Assembly (NCBI RefSeq): GCF_030546645.1
Contig: NZ_JAUOTO010000004.1
Coordinates: 124,001-188,000, forward strand
Length of the DNA stretch: 64,000 nucleotides
Origin: Flavitalea plasmicola
GTDB taxonomy: Bacteria > Bacteroidota > Bacteroidia > Chitinophagales > Chitinophagaceae
Reading direction: 5' to 3'
Of this stretch, positions 50,534-59,841 are shown piece after piece; the stretch's first letter is position 1, and every line of letters begins with the position of its first letter. The notes beneath the pieces are model-generated. The model was not told the DNA's origin, ran no database searches, and was given only the letters and a program-made list of their open reading frames with translations. A program made the translations under genes and the position numbers.

Positions 50534-53500
50534 CTAAGGTTGGAAAGGCAGCTCTCTTTTATTGCCGGAGAAAGAGGTGATGATGGCCTTTTTTACATTG
50601 TTATTCAGGGGAAGTTTACGGGAGCTTTGTGACAGGTAAGTAGAGCCGTAATAGCATTCCATATGCCTTTTTTGCCCGTTGTTATATAAAATGTCGATGG
50701 AAAAGTCCTGGGGTTGCAGATCTACCCAATGGCGGGTGGGGATGGTGGAGAGTGCGGTAACGACGAGGCTGTCCTGGTTTTGGGTAGCGATCCATATGTC
50801 TTCGTTACGGGCGGTGTGGAGCCTGGCGAGGCCTTTTGCGTCCCCTTTTACATAGAAACCGCTGGCGCCAAGAGAGAGGGGGGTGAAGCCGCCTTTGCCG
50901 TCTCCGTGCATGTAGAGTCCCATGAAAGCGTCATGCCGGCCACTGTACGGATCCATACCATAATCATTACCAACCATCAGCACGTCCAGGTTACCGTCTC
51001 CGTCGATGTCTTCGGCGTCCATGCCATAGACGGGGGCTATCTGTGCGGCGGAGGGCAGCGCGCGAATGGAAAATTTTCCATTGCCCAGGTTCTCGATATA
51101 ACTGCTGGCCATATCCGTAGCCTGAAAGAAGAGGGCATTCTCTTTATCCTTTGGTTTCCAGAGGTCGTCCATGGAAGCCATGCCATAGGCTTTATAGGTG
51201 GGATACCGTCGCCGGATAGAGATCATCTGGCTGACCATGTCATCGCGGGAGGCCATGGGAAAGGGTTTGCGGGAACCGTCTTCGGCTTTCATATAGCAGA
51301 AGACCATGGCGTCCAGCAGGCCATTCTCGTCCAGGTCTTTGGCGTAGAGTGTCATGGGCTCTGCGGGGCTGGCCTGGTAGTTGGAGTTGAGCCCCAGGTT
51401 GCCAGCTATGTAATCGATGTCGCCATCGTTGTCGAAGTCTCCCGCAACCAGGCTGTTCCACCAGCCTGTATGGCCGGCAATGCCGGTGTTTTCGTTGATG
51501 TTGATGAGGCCGGCGCCCGTATTCTTCAGGAAGGTGATAGGCATCCATTCTCCCGTCAGCACGAGGTCGGGCCTGCCGTCATTGTCGAAATCGGACCAGA
51601 GGGCGTCGGTGACCATGCCGATGTACTGTAATCCGGGGCACCATCTTTTCGTGACGTCGAAGAAGCTGCCGGAATGATTTTCCAGGAGATAGCTTTGGGG
51701 AGCTGTAGGATAGGCGCCCGATGTAACTCTGCCGGCCACGAAGAGGTCCAGGTCACCATCCCCGTCGAAATCGGCGGCCCGGACGCAGCTGCCGTTGGAG
51801 AACATTTTCGGCAGCGCGGGATAGTTGGGTGTAAATCTGCCTTGTCCGTCGTTGATATACAGCACGTCCTGGCTGGCAACATGGTCGGGAGGAAATTCAT
51901 AGCTGCCGCTGACGACATAGAGGTCGAGGTCTCCGTCATTGTCTGCGTCAAAGAACAGCGCCGCCATGTCTTCGCCGGGATGACCGTCGTTCACCAGCAT
52001 ACGGGTGGAATCCAAAGTGAAAACACCTTTGGCATCCTGCAGGAAAAAGACCCCTTTGTGACCGGTTGCGCCGCCTATATAAAAATCTTCGTACCCATTC
52101 TTATCTATATCACCTACTGCGATGCCCGGCCCATACTGGCTGAGCTTGTGCGGCAGGGCCGGCTGAATATTGTAATCGATGACGTCTTTCTCCTCTGGCT
52201 TGAAATGGATGTTATAATTGGAGGAGACATCTTTGAAGAGTGGGATGGGATTGGAATGTCCGGAAGGATCTGCATATCCATTAGCGTCGGCATAGGACAG
52301 GGCCAGGGCACGGTCGACGGGAAGGTCTTTTAACAGCTGTGTTTTTCCATCGGGCCAGCGTATGCGCAGCGAGTCGATCCGTGTTACGTTGCCCAGGCCG
52401 AAATGGGCCCGGTAGTCATCGGTGGACATATAGCCGCGGCAAGGCTGGTGTTCGTATAATTGCTGCTGTCCGCCATTGTAATAAATGCGAATGACGGACC
52501 CGATGCCGTAGGTGTTCTGGCCTTGTCCTGTAAGCGCTACGGTCAGCCAATGGTCTTTTGAGGAATGGCCGGGGCTTTGCAAGGTGTTCTCGTAGACAAA
52601 TGCTGTTTCATTGATATTGTTGATCACGAGATCCAGGTCGCCGTCATTATCCAGGTCGGCATAGGCGGCTCCATTGGAGAAAGAAGGATGGGTAAATCCC
52701 CATTCGGTGCTGGTGTTGCGGAACCGATAGCCACCTGTATTTTTAAAGCAATAGCCGGGCAGGCGGACGACCGGGAGAGAGTCCACCAGCTTTAATGAGT
52801 AGTTGCCTGTGCCGCCGCCCTGTCCGTTGTTGTAGGTGACATAGTCGAGGTCGGTGACATCACGGGGCAGGCCATTGGTGACCAGGAGATCGCGAAACCC
52901 ATCGTTGTCAAAATCAGCCACGAGGGGGCACCAGCTCCAATCTGTCTCGTACACGCCGGCCATGAAACCCACTTCGCTATAGACGGAATGACCTTCCGGA
53001 GCCATGCCCCTGTTGAGCTGGAGGACATTGCGCACGTATTGATGCGTGTATCCGAAGCGCTGGCTGTTGAAGTAATTATAATACTCGTTGCCTGAGAGCA
53101 TCCTCTTCTTCCGAAGATTGTTCTCGGGCAGCATTTCAAGGGAAATGATATCAGGCAGACCATCATTGTCGACGTCCACGACATCGGTGCCCATGGCATT
53201 CCAGCCGGTGTGGCGGAAATAGTCCTTTAGCCTATCGGTGAAAGTGCCATCGTGATTGTTGATATAAAGGAGGTCGTTGGAGACGAAGTCATTGCTGACA
53301 TAAACATCGGGCCATCCGTCTCCGTTGAAATCGGAGATGCAGGCTGCGTGTCCCCATCCTTCTATCAGGATCCCTGCTTCCTTCGAGACATTAGTGAAAG
53401 TGCCGTTGCCGTTGTTCCTGTACAGGCGATCGTTGTCGAGTGCACTCCCGTCCACGACTTTTGGTCTGAAGCGGATGGGGGTTTTGGGGTCATTGATCTG

Positions 53501-54118
53501 ATTGGTTACCAGGTAAAGGTCGAGGTCTCCGTCATGATCGTAGTCGAAGAAGACACCTTGCGTGCTGAACCCCGTGTCGGCAATGCCATAGGCGAGGGCC
53601 GACTCTTTAAAGACGGGTATGCCGTCCTTACCGGCGCCCTGGTTGATATATAGCAGATTGGTCCTCAGCCGGGCGTCTTTCCGAAAAGAGGCGGAGACAT
53701 AGATGTCCAGCCACCCATCCCCATTGATATCTACGACGGAGACACCTGTGCACCATCTTCCTTCGCCAGTGACGCCTGCTTTCTCCGTGACGTCCCGGAA
53801 CTTCAGGCCGCCCGAGTTGAGGAATAATTTGCAGGAAACCATATTACCGGAGAGAAAGACGTCCTGCAATCCGTCGTGATTGAAGTCGCCGATGCCGACT
53901 CCGCCGCCATTGTAAATATTGGCCTGGTTCAGGATGTTCAGGGAATCGCTTTCGAAGATCTTATTGGAAAAGTCGATGCCTGTGCGGGCGGCGGGGAGCA
54001 ATTGAAAGAGGGTGGGGGATTTGGGCTGTGCGTAAGTTATGATGTTCACCAGGAGTGCTGGCAGGAGCAGGGCCGAAATGGAATGTAAACGTTGCCATAG
54101 CATTTGACGGGACATCAT
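50534..54118 (-). CDS. Giant FG-GAP/VCBS repeat protein with ASPIC/UnbV domain (CRTAC1-like)
   Basis: Exported 1194-residue protein with a signal peptide (ends NIITYAQ). About fourteen calcium-binding DxNxDGxxD-type loops can be counted (DFNHDGLQD, DINGDGWLD, DYDHDGDLD, DADNDGDLD and others), forming two beta-propeller blocks. Between them (~500-620) lies the ASPIC/UnbV domain (YGIGSVIRIYYNGGQQQLYEHQPCRGY then DSLRIRWPDGK). The family is common in Bacteroidota near SusC/SusD genes; the role is thought to be surface binding or adhesion but no activity is proven. It is divergent from the haloperoxidase gene with ~180 bp between the starts. Confidence 0.92.
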   Translation of the reverse strand: MMSRQMLWQRLHSISALLLPALLVNIITYAQPKSPTLFQLLPAARTGIDFSNKIFESDSLNILNQANIYNGGGVGIGDFNHDGLQDVFLSGNMVSCKLFLNSGGLKFRDVTEKAGVTGEGRWCTGVSVVDINGDGWLDIYVSASFRKDARLRTNLLYINQGAGKDGIPVFKESALAYGIADTGFSTQGVFFDYDHDGDLDLYLVTNQINDPKTPIRFRPKVVDGSALDNDRLYRNNGNGTFTNVSKEAGILIEGWGHAACISDFNGDGWPDVYVSNDFVSNDLLYINNHDGTFTDRLKDYFRHTGWNAMGTDVVDVDNDGLPDIISLEMLPENNLRKKRMLSGNEYYNYFNSQRFGYTHQYVRNVLQLNRGMAPEGHSVYSEVGFMAGVYETDWSWCPLVADFDNDGFRDLLVTNGLPRDVTDLDYVTYNNGQGGGTGNYSLKLVDSLPVVRLPGYCFKNTGGYRFRNTSTEWGFTHPSFSNGAAYADLDNDGDLDLVINNINETAFVYENTLQSPGHSSKDHWLTVALTGQGQNTYGIGSVIRIYYNGGQQQLYEHQPCRGYMSTDDYRAHFGLGNVTRIDSLRIRWPDGKTQLLKDLPVDRALALSYADANGYADPSGHSNPIPLFKDVSSNYNIHFKPEEKDVIDYNIQPALPHKLSQYGPGIAVGDIDKNGYEDFYIGGATGHKGVFFLQDAKGVFTLDSTRMLVNDGHPGEDMAALFFDADNDGDLDLYVVSGSYEFPPDHVASQDVLYINDGQGRFTPNYPALPKMFSNGSCVRAADFDGDGDLDLFVAGRVTSGAYPTAPQSYLLENHSGSFFDVTKRWCPGLQYIGMVTDALWSDFDNDGRPDLVLTGEWMPITFLKNTGAGLININENTGIAGHTGWWNSLVAGDFDNDGDIDYIAGNLGLNSNYQASPAEPMTLYAKDLDENGLLDAMVFCYMKAEDGSRKPFPMASRDDMVSQMISIRRRYPTYKAYGMASMDDLWKPKDKENALFFQATDMASSYIENLGNGKFSIRALPSAAQIAPVYGMDAEDIDGDGNLDVLMVGNDYGMDPYSGRHDAFMGLYMHGDGKGGFTPLSLGASGFYVKGDAKGLARLHTARNEDIWIATQNQDSLVVTALSTIPTRHWVDLQPQDFSIDILYNNGQKRHMECYYGSTYLSQSSRKLPLNNNVKKAIITSFSGNKRELPFQP

Positions 54119-54297
54119 ATGGTTTGCGATTCGTTTGGGTCATGCAAGATAGGTAAAGGTGTGTGGGGCGTAACATCCTGCATAGGAAATGAAACAAATG
54201 GAATATAAAATGATCGGAAATTGATAGACGGGTTTGTTCTATTGCGGTAAGTTGCCGGCCGGAACAATGTAATCGTTTGATCTCAATTGATTGCTGT

Positions 54298-55644
54298 ATG
54301 AGAATAGTTGCTATTGCTGTACTTCTGCTGGTGTTGGCCCTGCCGGGTCAATGCGGTGATTGGAAAACAAGGGTGGAAGACCCTACGCTGATCCACGAAT
54401 GTGTAAAGAAAGTCACCGATGTTATCGTTTACGATATTTTCTCCCCGCCTGTCGCCAGTCGTATTTATGCTTATATGACGGTGGCGGGGTATGAGGCTGC
54501 CCGTCCGGGTAATACGTCTTATGCGTCGTTGGCGGGAAACCTCCATGGATTGGGGAATGTCCCTGCTCCGGAGGCAGGGCGTCCCTGCAATTATTCACTT
54601 GCGGCTGTACAGGCGATCCTGTCGGTGGGAAAGGCGCTGGTGATATCCGAGGGAAAGGTGGAAGCATTCGAAACACAGCTGATGGCCGGGGTCCGGTCCT
54701 CCGGAATACCGGGTGAGGTATATGCTAATTCCGTGGAGTATGGCAGGAAAGTAGCGGCTTATATCCTGGCCTGGGCTGCAAAGGACCATTACAAGGAGAC
54801 GAGGTCGGAGCCTAAATATGACCTGAGCAATGATGCGTCGGCATGGAAGCCTACTCCCCCCGCTTATATGAAGGCGGTGGAACCACATTGGAGTGAAATG
54901 CGCACCTTTCTGTTGGATTCCGCCCGGCAATTTGTACCGCATCCCCCGACTCCTTTTTCTGCGGAGAAGGGAAGCGCTTTTTACCAGGATGCGCTGGAAG
55001 TGTATGACGCCGGCCTCAAGCTGACCGAAGAACAAAAGGCGGTGGCCAATTTCTGGGATTGCAATCCTTTTAAAATGAATGTGAACGGGCATCTGATGTT
55101 TGCAACGAAGAAGATCTCCCCGGGCGGGCATTGGATCAACATTACTTCGGTGGCCTGTCAAAAGGCCGGTGCCGACTTTATCCGTTCGGCCGAGGCCTAT
55201 GCCTGGGTTTCCATTGTCATTGCGGATGCGTTTATCAGCTGCTGGGATGAGAAATACAGGAGTAAGGCCATCCGGCCGGAGACATATATCAATCAATATA
55301 TCAGCGCGGATTGGATGCCCTTGTTACAGACGCCTCCTTTCCCGGAGTATACGAGCGGGCATAGTGTGGTGTCGGCGTGCGCCGCGGTGGTATTGACGAA
55401 GCTGTTTGGGGAAGGGTTTGCTTTTACAGACTCGACGGAAGTGGAGTTTGGGATACCGCCGAGGCGTTTTGTTTCTTTCCGGCAGGCGGCGGAGGAGGCG
55501 GCCATCAGTCGATTTTATGGGGGGATCCATTTCAAACCGGCGATCAATTATGGGCTGGAAGAGGGGGATAGGATTGGGAAGTTTGTTAGCTGCAAGCTGC
55601 GAGCTGCAAGCTGCAAGCTGCAAGCTGCAAGCTGCAAGCGGTGA
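54298..55644 (+). CDS. Vanadium-dependent haloperoxidase-like protein (PAP2 superfamily)
   Basis: Exported enzyme that may oxidise halides with H2O2 or act as a phosphatase; both use the same pocket. The ATG at 54298 (448 residues) starts a signal peptide, MRIVAIAVLLLVLALPGQCG; a TTG at 54277 is less likely. The vanadate/phosphate site is complete: Lys319-x6-Arg326-Pro, TSGH with His355, and SRFYGGIH with Arg405 and His411. The last ~20 residues are encoded by the 7-bp tandem repeat (AASCKLQ-like units) and the stop codon lies inside it, so the natural C-terminus has probably been replaced. It is divergent from the FG-GAP protein gene, a pairing often seen in Bacteroidota. Confidence 0.88.
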   Translation: MRIVAIAVLLLVLALPGQCGDWKTRVEDPTLIHECVKKVTDVIVYDIFSPPVASRIYAYMTVAGYEAARPGNTSYASLAGNLHGLGNVPAPEAGRPCNYSLAAVQAILSVGKALVISEGKVEAFETQLMAGVRSSGIPGEVYANSVEYGRKVAAYILAWAAKDHYKETRSEPKYDLSNDASAWKPTPPAYMKAVEPHWSEMRTFLLDSARQFVPHPPTPFSAEKGSAFYQDALEVYDAGLKLTEEQKAVANFWDCNPFKMNVNGHLMFATKKISPGGHWINITSVACQKAGADFIRSAEAYAWVSIVIADAFISCWDEKYRSKAIRPETYINQYISADWMPLLQTPPFPEYTSGHSVVSACAAVVLTKLFGEGFAFTDSTEVEFGIPPRRFVSFRQAAEEAAISRFYGGIHFKPAINYGLEEGDRIGKFVSCKLRAASCKLQAASCKR

Positions 55645-55745
55645 GCTACGAGCGGTGAGCTGTGAGCTGTGAGCGGTGAGCGGTGAGCTGCAAGCTGCAA
55701 GCTGTGAGCTACAAGCTGCAAGTGGTGGGCTATGAGCGGTGAGTG
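55585..55745. repeat. Long heptamer repeat array at the haloperoxidase 3' end
   Basis: The largest member of the family, about 160 bp. It starts with about six nearly perfect GCTGCAA units, then degenerate GTGAGCG/GTGAGCT units, then a second GCTGCAAGCTGCAAGC block with a CAAGTGG border. It supplies the last codons and the TGA stop (55642-55644) of the haloperoxidase gene and fills the gap to the AraC-type regulator gene. Confidence 0.85.
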
Positions 55746-55771
55746 GATGGGAGTGGACAGGTGTGTTGGGG

Positions 55772-56542
55772 CTAGGTATGTTGTTTGGAATGCATATATT
55801 CCGTGGGCGTCATATTAAATTGTTTTTGAAAGTTCCGCGCAAAGTTGCTCTGGGAGCTGAAGCCGACCATGTCGGAGATCTCGTAGATCCGGTGTTCCCC
55901 GGCGGCCAGTAGTTCCGCGGCGCGTTTGAGACGGGAGATATTGATCAGCTCGATAGGGGAAAGGTCGGAAAGGGCTTTTATCTTGCGGTATAAAGTGATG
56001 CGGCTCATCATCATGATCTTTGCCAGCTTTTCGACGTCGAGGTCCACGTCATCCATATTCCTGCTGATGGTGTCATGAAGGCTTTCCAGGAATTTCTCGT
56101 CGGAGCGGGTATGGGCGATGCTTTTGATATGCACCAGCGGCGAGGAGGCAAAGAATTCCCTTACCATATTCCTGTTTTTCAGGAGGCTGGAGATCTGGGC
56201 CAGGAGGTGTTCTTTGGAGAAGGGTTTTTCGATGTAGGCGTCTGCGCCCAGCTCGAGCCCTTCGACTTTGGCCTGGATGGTATTTTTCGCTGTGAGCAGG
56301 ATGACGGGTATATGAGAGTGATCGATGGTGGACTTGATGGTCCTGCACAATTCGAATCCGTCCATATCCGGCATCATGACGTCGCTGATCACCAACTGTA
56401 CGGCCTCTGCATCCAGTACTTTGAGGGCTTCCATTCCGTTGGTGGCTTTCAGGATCGTATAGCGGCTGTTGAGGATCCTTTCCAGGAAATCGAGGATCTC
56501 TTCTTCGTCGTCGACCAATAAGATCAATGGCAGCATATTCAT
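55772..56542 (-). CDS. AraC-type response regulator (split hybrid system)
   Basis: Cytoplasmic regulator of 256 residues. The receiver occupies 1-125: acidic pair in VDDEEE, phospho-acceptor Asp54 in VISDVMMPDMDG, Thr in LLTAKN and Lys in YIEKPFS. An AraC HTH domain follows (~150-255), with LAKIMMMSRITLYRKI and the second helix VGFSSQSNFARNFQK, ending TPTEYM. Its start overlaps the kinase gene stop by 4 bp. In most Bacteroidota these parts form one hybrid protein with the kinase; here they are separate. It probably controls the divergent SusC/SusD genes. Confidence 0.95.
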   Translation of the reverse strand: MNMLPLILLVDDEEEILDFLERILNSRYTILKATNGMEALKVLDAEAVQLVISDVMMPDMDGFELCRTIKSTIDHSHIPVILLTAKNTIQAKVEGLELGADAYIEKPFSKEHLLAQISSLLKNRNMVREFFASSPLVHIKSIAHTRSDEKFLESLHDTISRNMDDVDLDVEKLAKIMMMSRITLYRKIKALSDLSPIELINISRLKRAAELLAAGEHRIYEISDMVGFSSQSNFARNFQKQFNMTPTEYMHSKQHT

Positions 56543-59500
56543 TTGTTTATGGGTAATATCAATTTAAATTTATTCATTCCGGGCCAGGAGTCATCCAGGA
56601 AGAGCTGGCCTTTGTGTAATTCCACCAGCGAGCGGGCCAGGGCCAGGCCGATGCCTGTGCCTTTTTGCCGGATGGTTTCCTTGAGCCTGTAGAATGGCTC
56701 GAAGATCCTTTCCTTTTGCTCCTGCGGGATGACGGGCCCATCATTGGCTATCTCGATGATTATATTGCCCTCCTCATTCGTTGGCGGCAGCAGCCTGACA
56801 AATACCTGCGCCTGTCCATATTTCACGGCATTGCTAAAAAGATTGCTGAAAATCTTATTAAGGGCTTCTTCGTCGGCCATGGCGAAGACGTCTGCGGCGG
56901 GGTGTTCGAAATGGTAGGCAAGATTTTTCTTTTTGGCCATAGCGTTGAAGCTGAGGTAGTTCTCCTGCAGGACCTCCGTGATATTGACCCTGGTGAAGTC
57001 AAGCCTGAAGCCCCTCGTCTCTGTTTGCCGGAAATCCAGGATCTGTGTCACGAGGGCGATGAGCCGATTGGTATTCCTTTCCATGGTGATGACATCCTCT
57101 TTGATCTCCGGCAGCTGATCTATCATTTCACGGAGGTTTTCGGCGGGGCCTTTTATCAGGGTGAGGGGTGTGCGGATCTCATGGGCGATGTTGGTGAAGA
57201 AATCGAATTTGGCTTCATAGATCTCTTTTTCTTTTTTTATTTGTGTTCGCCTGTGGTAGCTGCGGACGATGTACCACACCAGGAGGATGACCAGCAGGCC
57301 GTAGAATGACCAGGCCCATCCGGTGGCCCAGAAGGGGGGTAACACTTCTATGGAAAGCTCTTTTTCCTTATCGCCCCAATGGCCGCCTACGGCAGCCTTC
57401 AGCCTGAAGGTGTAGGCGCCGGGCGCGAGGTTGGTGAAGTACACTTTACGGTTGGTGCTGAGATGTGTCCAGGCTTTGTCAAGCCCCTGCATGAAGTAGC
57501 TGTATTCGGTCCTTTCGGGGGCGGCGTAGCTAAGGGCAGCGAAATCGATGCTAAAGGAAGACTGGTCATAGGGAAGGGCGATCCTATCGGTATAGATAAT
57601 GGATTTTTTCAGATAGGAGCTGTCCTGGCTTATCTTCAGCTCTACATTGTCGACCTGGAAGCCTGTGATAAATACGGAGGGGGTAAAGCCGCCGAGCGCA
57701 AAATCGTTTGGAAAGAAGGTGATCAGTCCCCGTACGCCACCAAAATAGAGCTTTCCATCCTTGTCTTTAAAGCCTGAATTATAATTGAACTGATCGTTGA
57801 GCAAACCATTTGCCCTGGTGTAGACCTTGACGGTATTGTCTTTCCTGCTGATATTGGCCAGGCCTTTAGAGGTTGTCACCCAGTAATCTTTATTGTCGTC
57901 CTGAATAAAGCGGAAGATAAAATTGCTGGGCAGGCCGCTCGCCGTGGTGTAGGTGAAGAATGTCTTTCTGTCCGCGCCCAGTCTGCAAAGTCCACCGCCT
58001 TCCGTGGAGAACCACATGTTGTGGTCGCTGTCTTCGGCGATGGCGTTGAGCATGCTGGAAGAGAGTCCCTTCCCGTCTGTCGCGTTGCCCTGGATGTGGC
58101 CGGTGGCGCCGGAGAAGGGATTGAAATAAAATACGCCGGCGCCGTGGGAACCTGACCATATGACACCATCGTGATCTTCCACTACGATGGCTACGAAGGT
58201 ATGGGGTGGGATACCTGGCAGGGGCGTGAAGTCGTTGGTTCTTTCGTTGTACCAGTAAACGCCGTTGGAGGTGGCCAACACCAATTTGCCTGAGCGGGTC
58301 CTGATGATGGAGAGAACGAAATTGCTTTTGAGGTCATTGGGCCGGGGACCTGCCATGTAGTGCCGTATTACCTTACCGGTCCTTATGTCCATGACGTCGA
58401 GGCCGTGCTCGAAGGTACCGATCCAGAGTTCATTTCCCAGGGACAATAGTCCATGGATGTTGGTGTAGGCGATGTCCGTAGCAGCGCCGGTAGGCATGAA
58501 ATGGGTGATGGCGCCTGTTTTACCATCTATTTTATTGAGACCGGCGTCTTCCGTGCCGACCCAGATATTACCATTGGGGTCCTGGCAAATCTCCCGTGGA
58601 GCGCTGCCGCTGATGGAAGTTTTTGAATTATCGGGATAATATTTTTGAAAGGAGGAATATTGTTTGGAATAATAGTTTATTCCCCCGAAGTAGGTGCCTA
58701 CCCATACACCGCCTTCCGAGTCTTTACAAAGGCTGTATACGGCATTGTCGGAAAGTGAATAAGGATCGAGGAATTTTTTCCGGAGGTTGGTTGCCTGGCC
58801 GGTGGAAATGTTGAGGATGAAGACACCTGACTCGGTGCCCAGCCAGTATTCGTCACCGGAATATTGCATGATGTCCCTGACGTAGATGGTTGTTTTATCG
58901 GGATTATAGCTGAGGAGGTCCTTATAGTCGCCTGTGGCGGCATCGAAGCTTTTCAGGCCCTGATCAGTGGTGCCGATGAGAAAGCGGCCTTTCCCTGCAT
59001 AGCGGATGCGTCCCAGCCAGCGGGAACTGGGTTGAGGAGAATGGGAGAAAAGGTCATAGGACGTGAAATTTTCGGCGCCTTCGTTGAATTTTTCCACGAG
59101 ACCATTGTTGGACGTAAACCACATGGTGCCATCTTCCGTTTTGCAAATAGAGGTGGCGTAGAAGTATTGCGCCTCCGGAAAATGTTTGAGCTGCCTGGTC
59201 AGGAGGTTGTACCTGTAGACATTATTACGGGAGAGGAACCAGAGGCTGCCCTTATCGTCTGTCTGGATCCAATTGATCTCATCGAGTGAATCTATGACGC
59301 GTACAAGCTTTTCCTGTTGCTGAGAGAATATGAAAAGCCCGTTCTGTCCGCCTGCCCACAGGGTCCCGCCGGCATCATTGAAGAGGCAGTAGATCATGTC
59401 ACTGCCCAGTGTGGTCCTGTTGCCGGGAGTATAGGTGAATAATTTGAAATGGTAGCCATCGAAGCGATTGAGGCCTTCCTTTGTGCCGAACCAAAGGAAG

Positions 59501-59658
59501 CCATTCTTATCCTGGACGCTGCAGAAGACGGTGCTGTTGGAAAGGCCATTCTCCACCTGGTAGTGCCTGAAATAATAGGGTTGAGCGTTTGTCGGGCAGT
59601 GGCAGACGATGACCAGCAGTAAAGTCGATAATATGGTGGCGTTTCTCAAATGTAACAT
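56539..59658 (-). CDS. Hybrid-type propeller sensor histidine kinase
   Basis: Inner-membrane sensor of 1039 residues. A signal sequence (ends CPTNAQ) is followed by about fourteen propeller repeats of the two-component-regulator type (GFLWFGTKEGLNRFDG, GGVWVGTYFGGINYYS), a Y_Y_Y domain (~740-800) and a membrane helix (WSFYGLLVILLVWYIV). The cytoplasmic HisKA domain holds His826 in NIAHEIRTPLTLIKG and the HATPase domain ends GTGIGLALARSLVELHKG. It lacks the receiver and AraC parts of typical hybrid systems; those are encoded by the overlapping next gene. The periplasmic propeller should sense an oligosaccharide brought in by the divergent SusC/SusD system. Confidence 0.95.
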   Translation of the reverse strand: MLHLRNATILSTLLLVIVCHCPTNAQPYYFRHYQVENGLSNSTVFCSVQDKNGFLWFGTKEGLNRFDGYHFKLFTYTPGNRTTLGSDMIYCLFNDAGGTLWAGGQNGLFIFSQQQEKLVRVIDSLDEINWIQTDDKGSLWFLSRNNVYRYNLLTRQLKHFPEAQYFYATSICKTEDGTMWFTSNNGLVEKFNEGAENFTSYDLFSHSPQPSSRWLGRIRYAGKGRFLIGTTDQGLKSFDAATGDYKDLLSYNPDKTTIYVRDIMQYSGDEYWLGTESGVFILNISTGQATNLRKKFLDPYSLSDNAVYSLCKDSEGGVWVGTYFGGINYYSKQYSSFQKYYPDNSKTSISGSAPREICQDPNGNIWVGTEDAGLNKIDGKTGAITHFMPTGAATDIAYTNIHGLLSLGNELWIGTFEHGLDVMDIRTGKVIRHYMAGPRPNDLKSNFVLSIIRTRSGKLVLATSNGVYWYNERTNDFTPLPGIPPHTFVAIVVEDHDGVIWSGSHGAGVFYFNPFSGATGHIQGNATDGKGLSSSMLNAIAEDSDHNMWFSTEGGGLCRLGADRKTFFTYTTASGLPSNFIFRFIQDDNKDYWVTTSKGLANISRKDNTVKVYTRANGLLNDQFNYNSGFKDKDGKLYFGGVRGLITFFPNDFALGGFTPSVFITGFQVDNVELKISQDSSYLKKSIIYTDRIALPYDQSSFSIDFAALSYAAPERTEYSYFMQGLDKAWTHLSTNRKVYFTNLAPGAYTFRLKAAVGGHWGDKEKELSIEVLPPFWATGWAWSFYGLLVILLVWYIVRSYHRRTQIKKEKEIYEAKFDFFTNIAHEIRTPLTLIKGPAENLREMIDQLPEIKEDVITMERNTNRLIALVTQILDFRQTETRGFRLDFTRVNITEVLQENYLSFNAMAKKKNLAYHFEHPAADVFAMADEEALNKIFSNLFSNAVKYGQAQVFVRLLPPTNEEGNIIIEIANDGPVIPQEQKERIFEPFYRLKETIRQKGTGIGLALARSLVELHKGQLFLDDSWPGMNKFKLILPINK

Positions 59659-59770
59659 TTTGCAAAAATTATGATACGGGGTGAATCAGCTGCCACGTAT
59701 ATAACTTCTACTTTCGGCAAACGGTTAAAATTAGGGAATCTACCTGACAAAAACCATGTAAACGTTTGCA

Positions 59771-59809
59771 TTCATCCAAGAACGAACCGGAGGTTTGTTC
59801 TTGGATGGA
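59771..59809. promoter_or_regulatory. 18-bp-stem inverted repeat upstream of susC
   Basis: Bases 59771-59788 pair with 59792-59809 around a 3-nt loop (GGA), with only G-T wobbles as imperfections; the core is CCAAGAACGAACC with GGTTTGTTCTTGG. It lies 33 nt before the SusC start and 113 nt from the divergent kinase start. It could be the binding site of the AraC-type regulator or an RNA hairpin in the susC leader. Confidence 0.7.
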
Positions 59810-59841
59810 CGGACATTCTTTAACCAACAATTAATTGCTGT

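Noticed and set aside
14148-54293. Identical 16-mer TGATCTCAATTGATTG at 14148 and 54278
   Set aside because: In 64 kb about 0.5 such identical pairs are expected by chance, and the match does not extend.
55585-55745. Possible CRISPR array
   Set aside because: The repeats are 7 bp tandem units without unique spacers of even length, and no cas genes are present.
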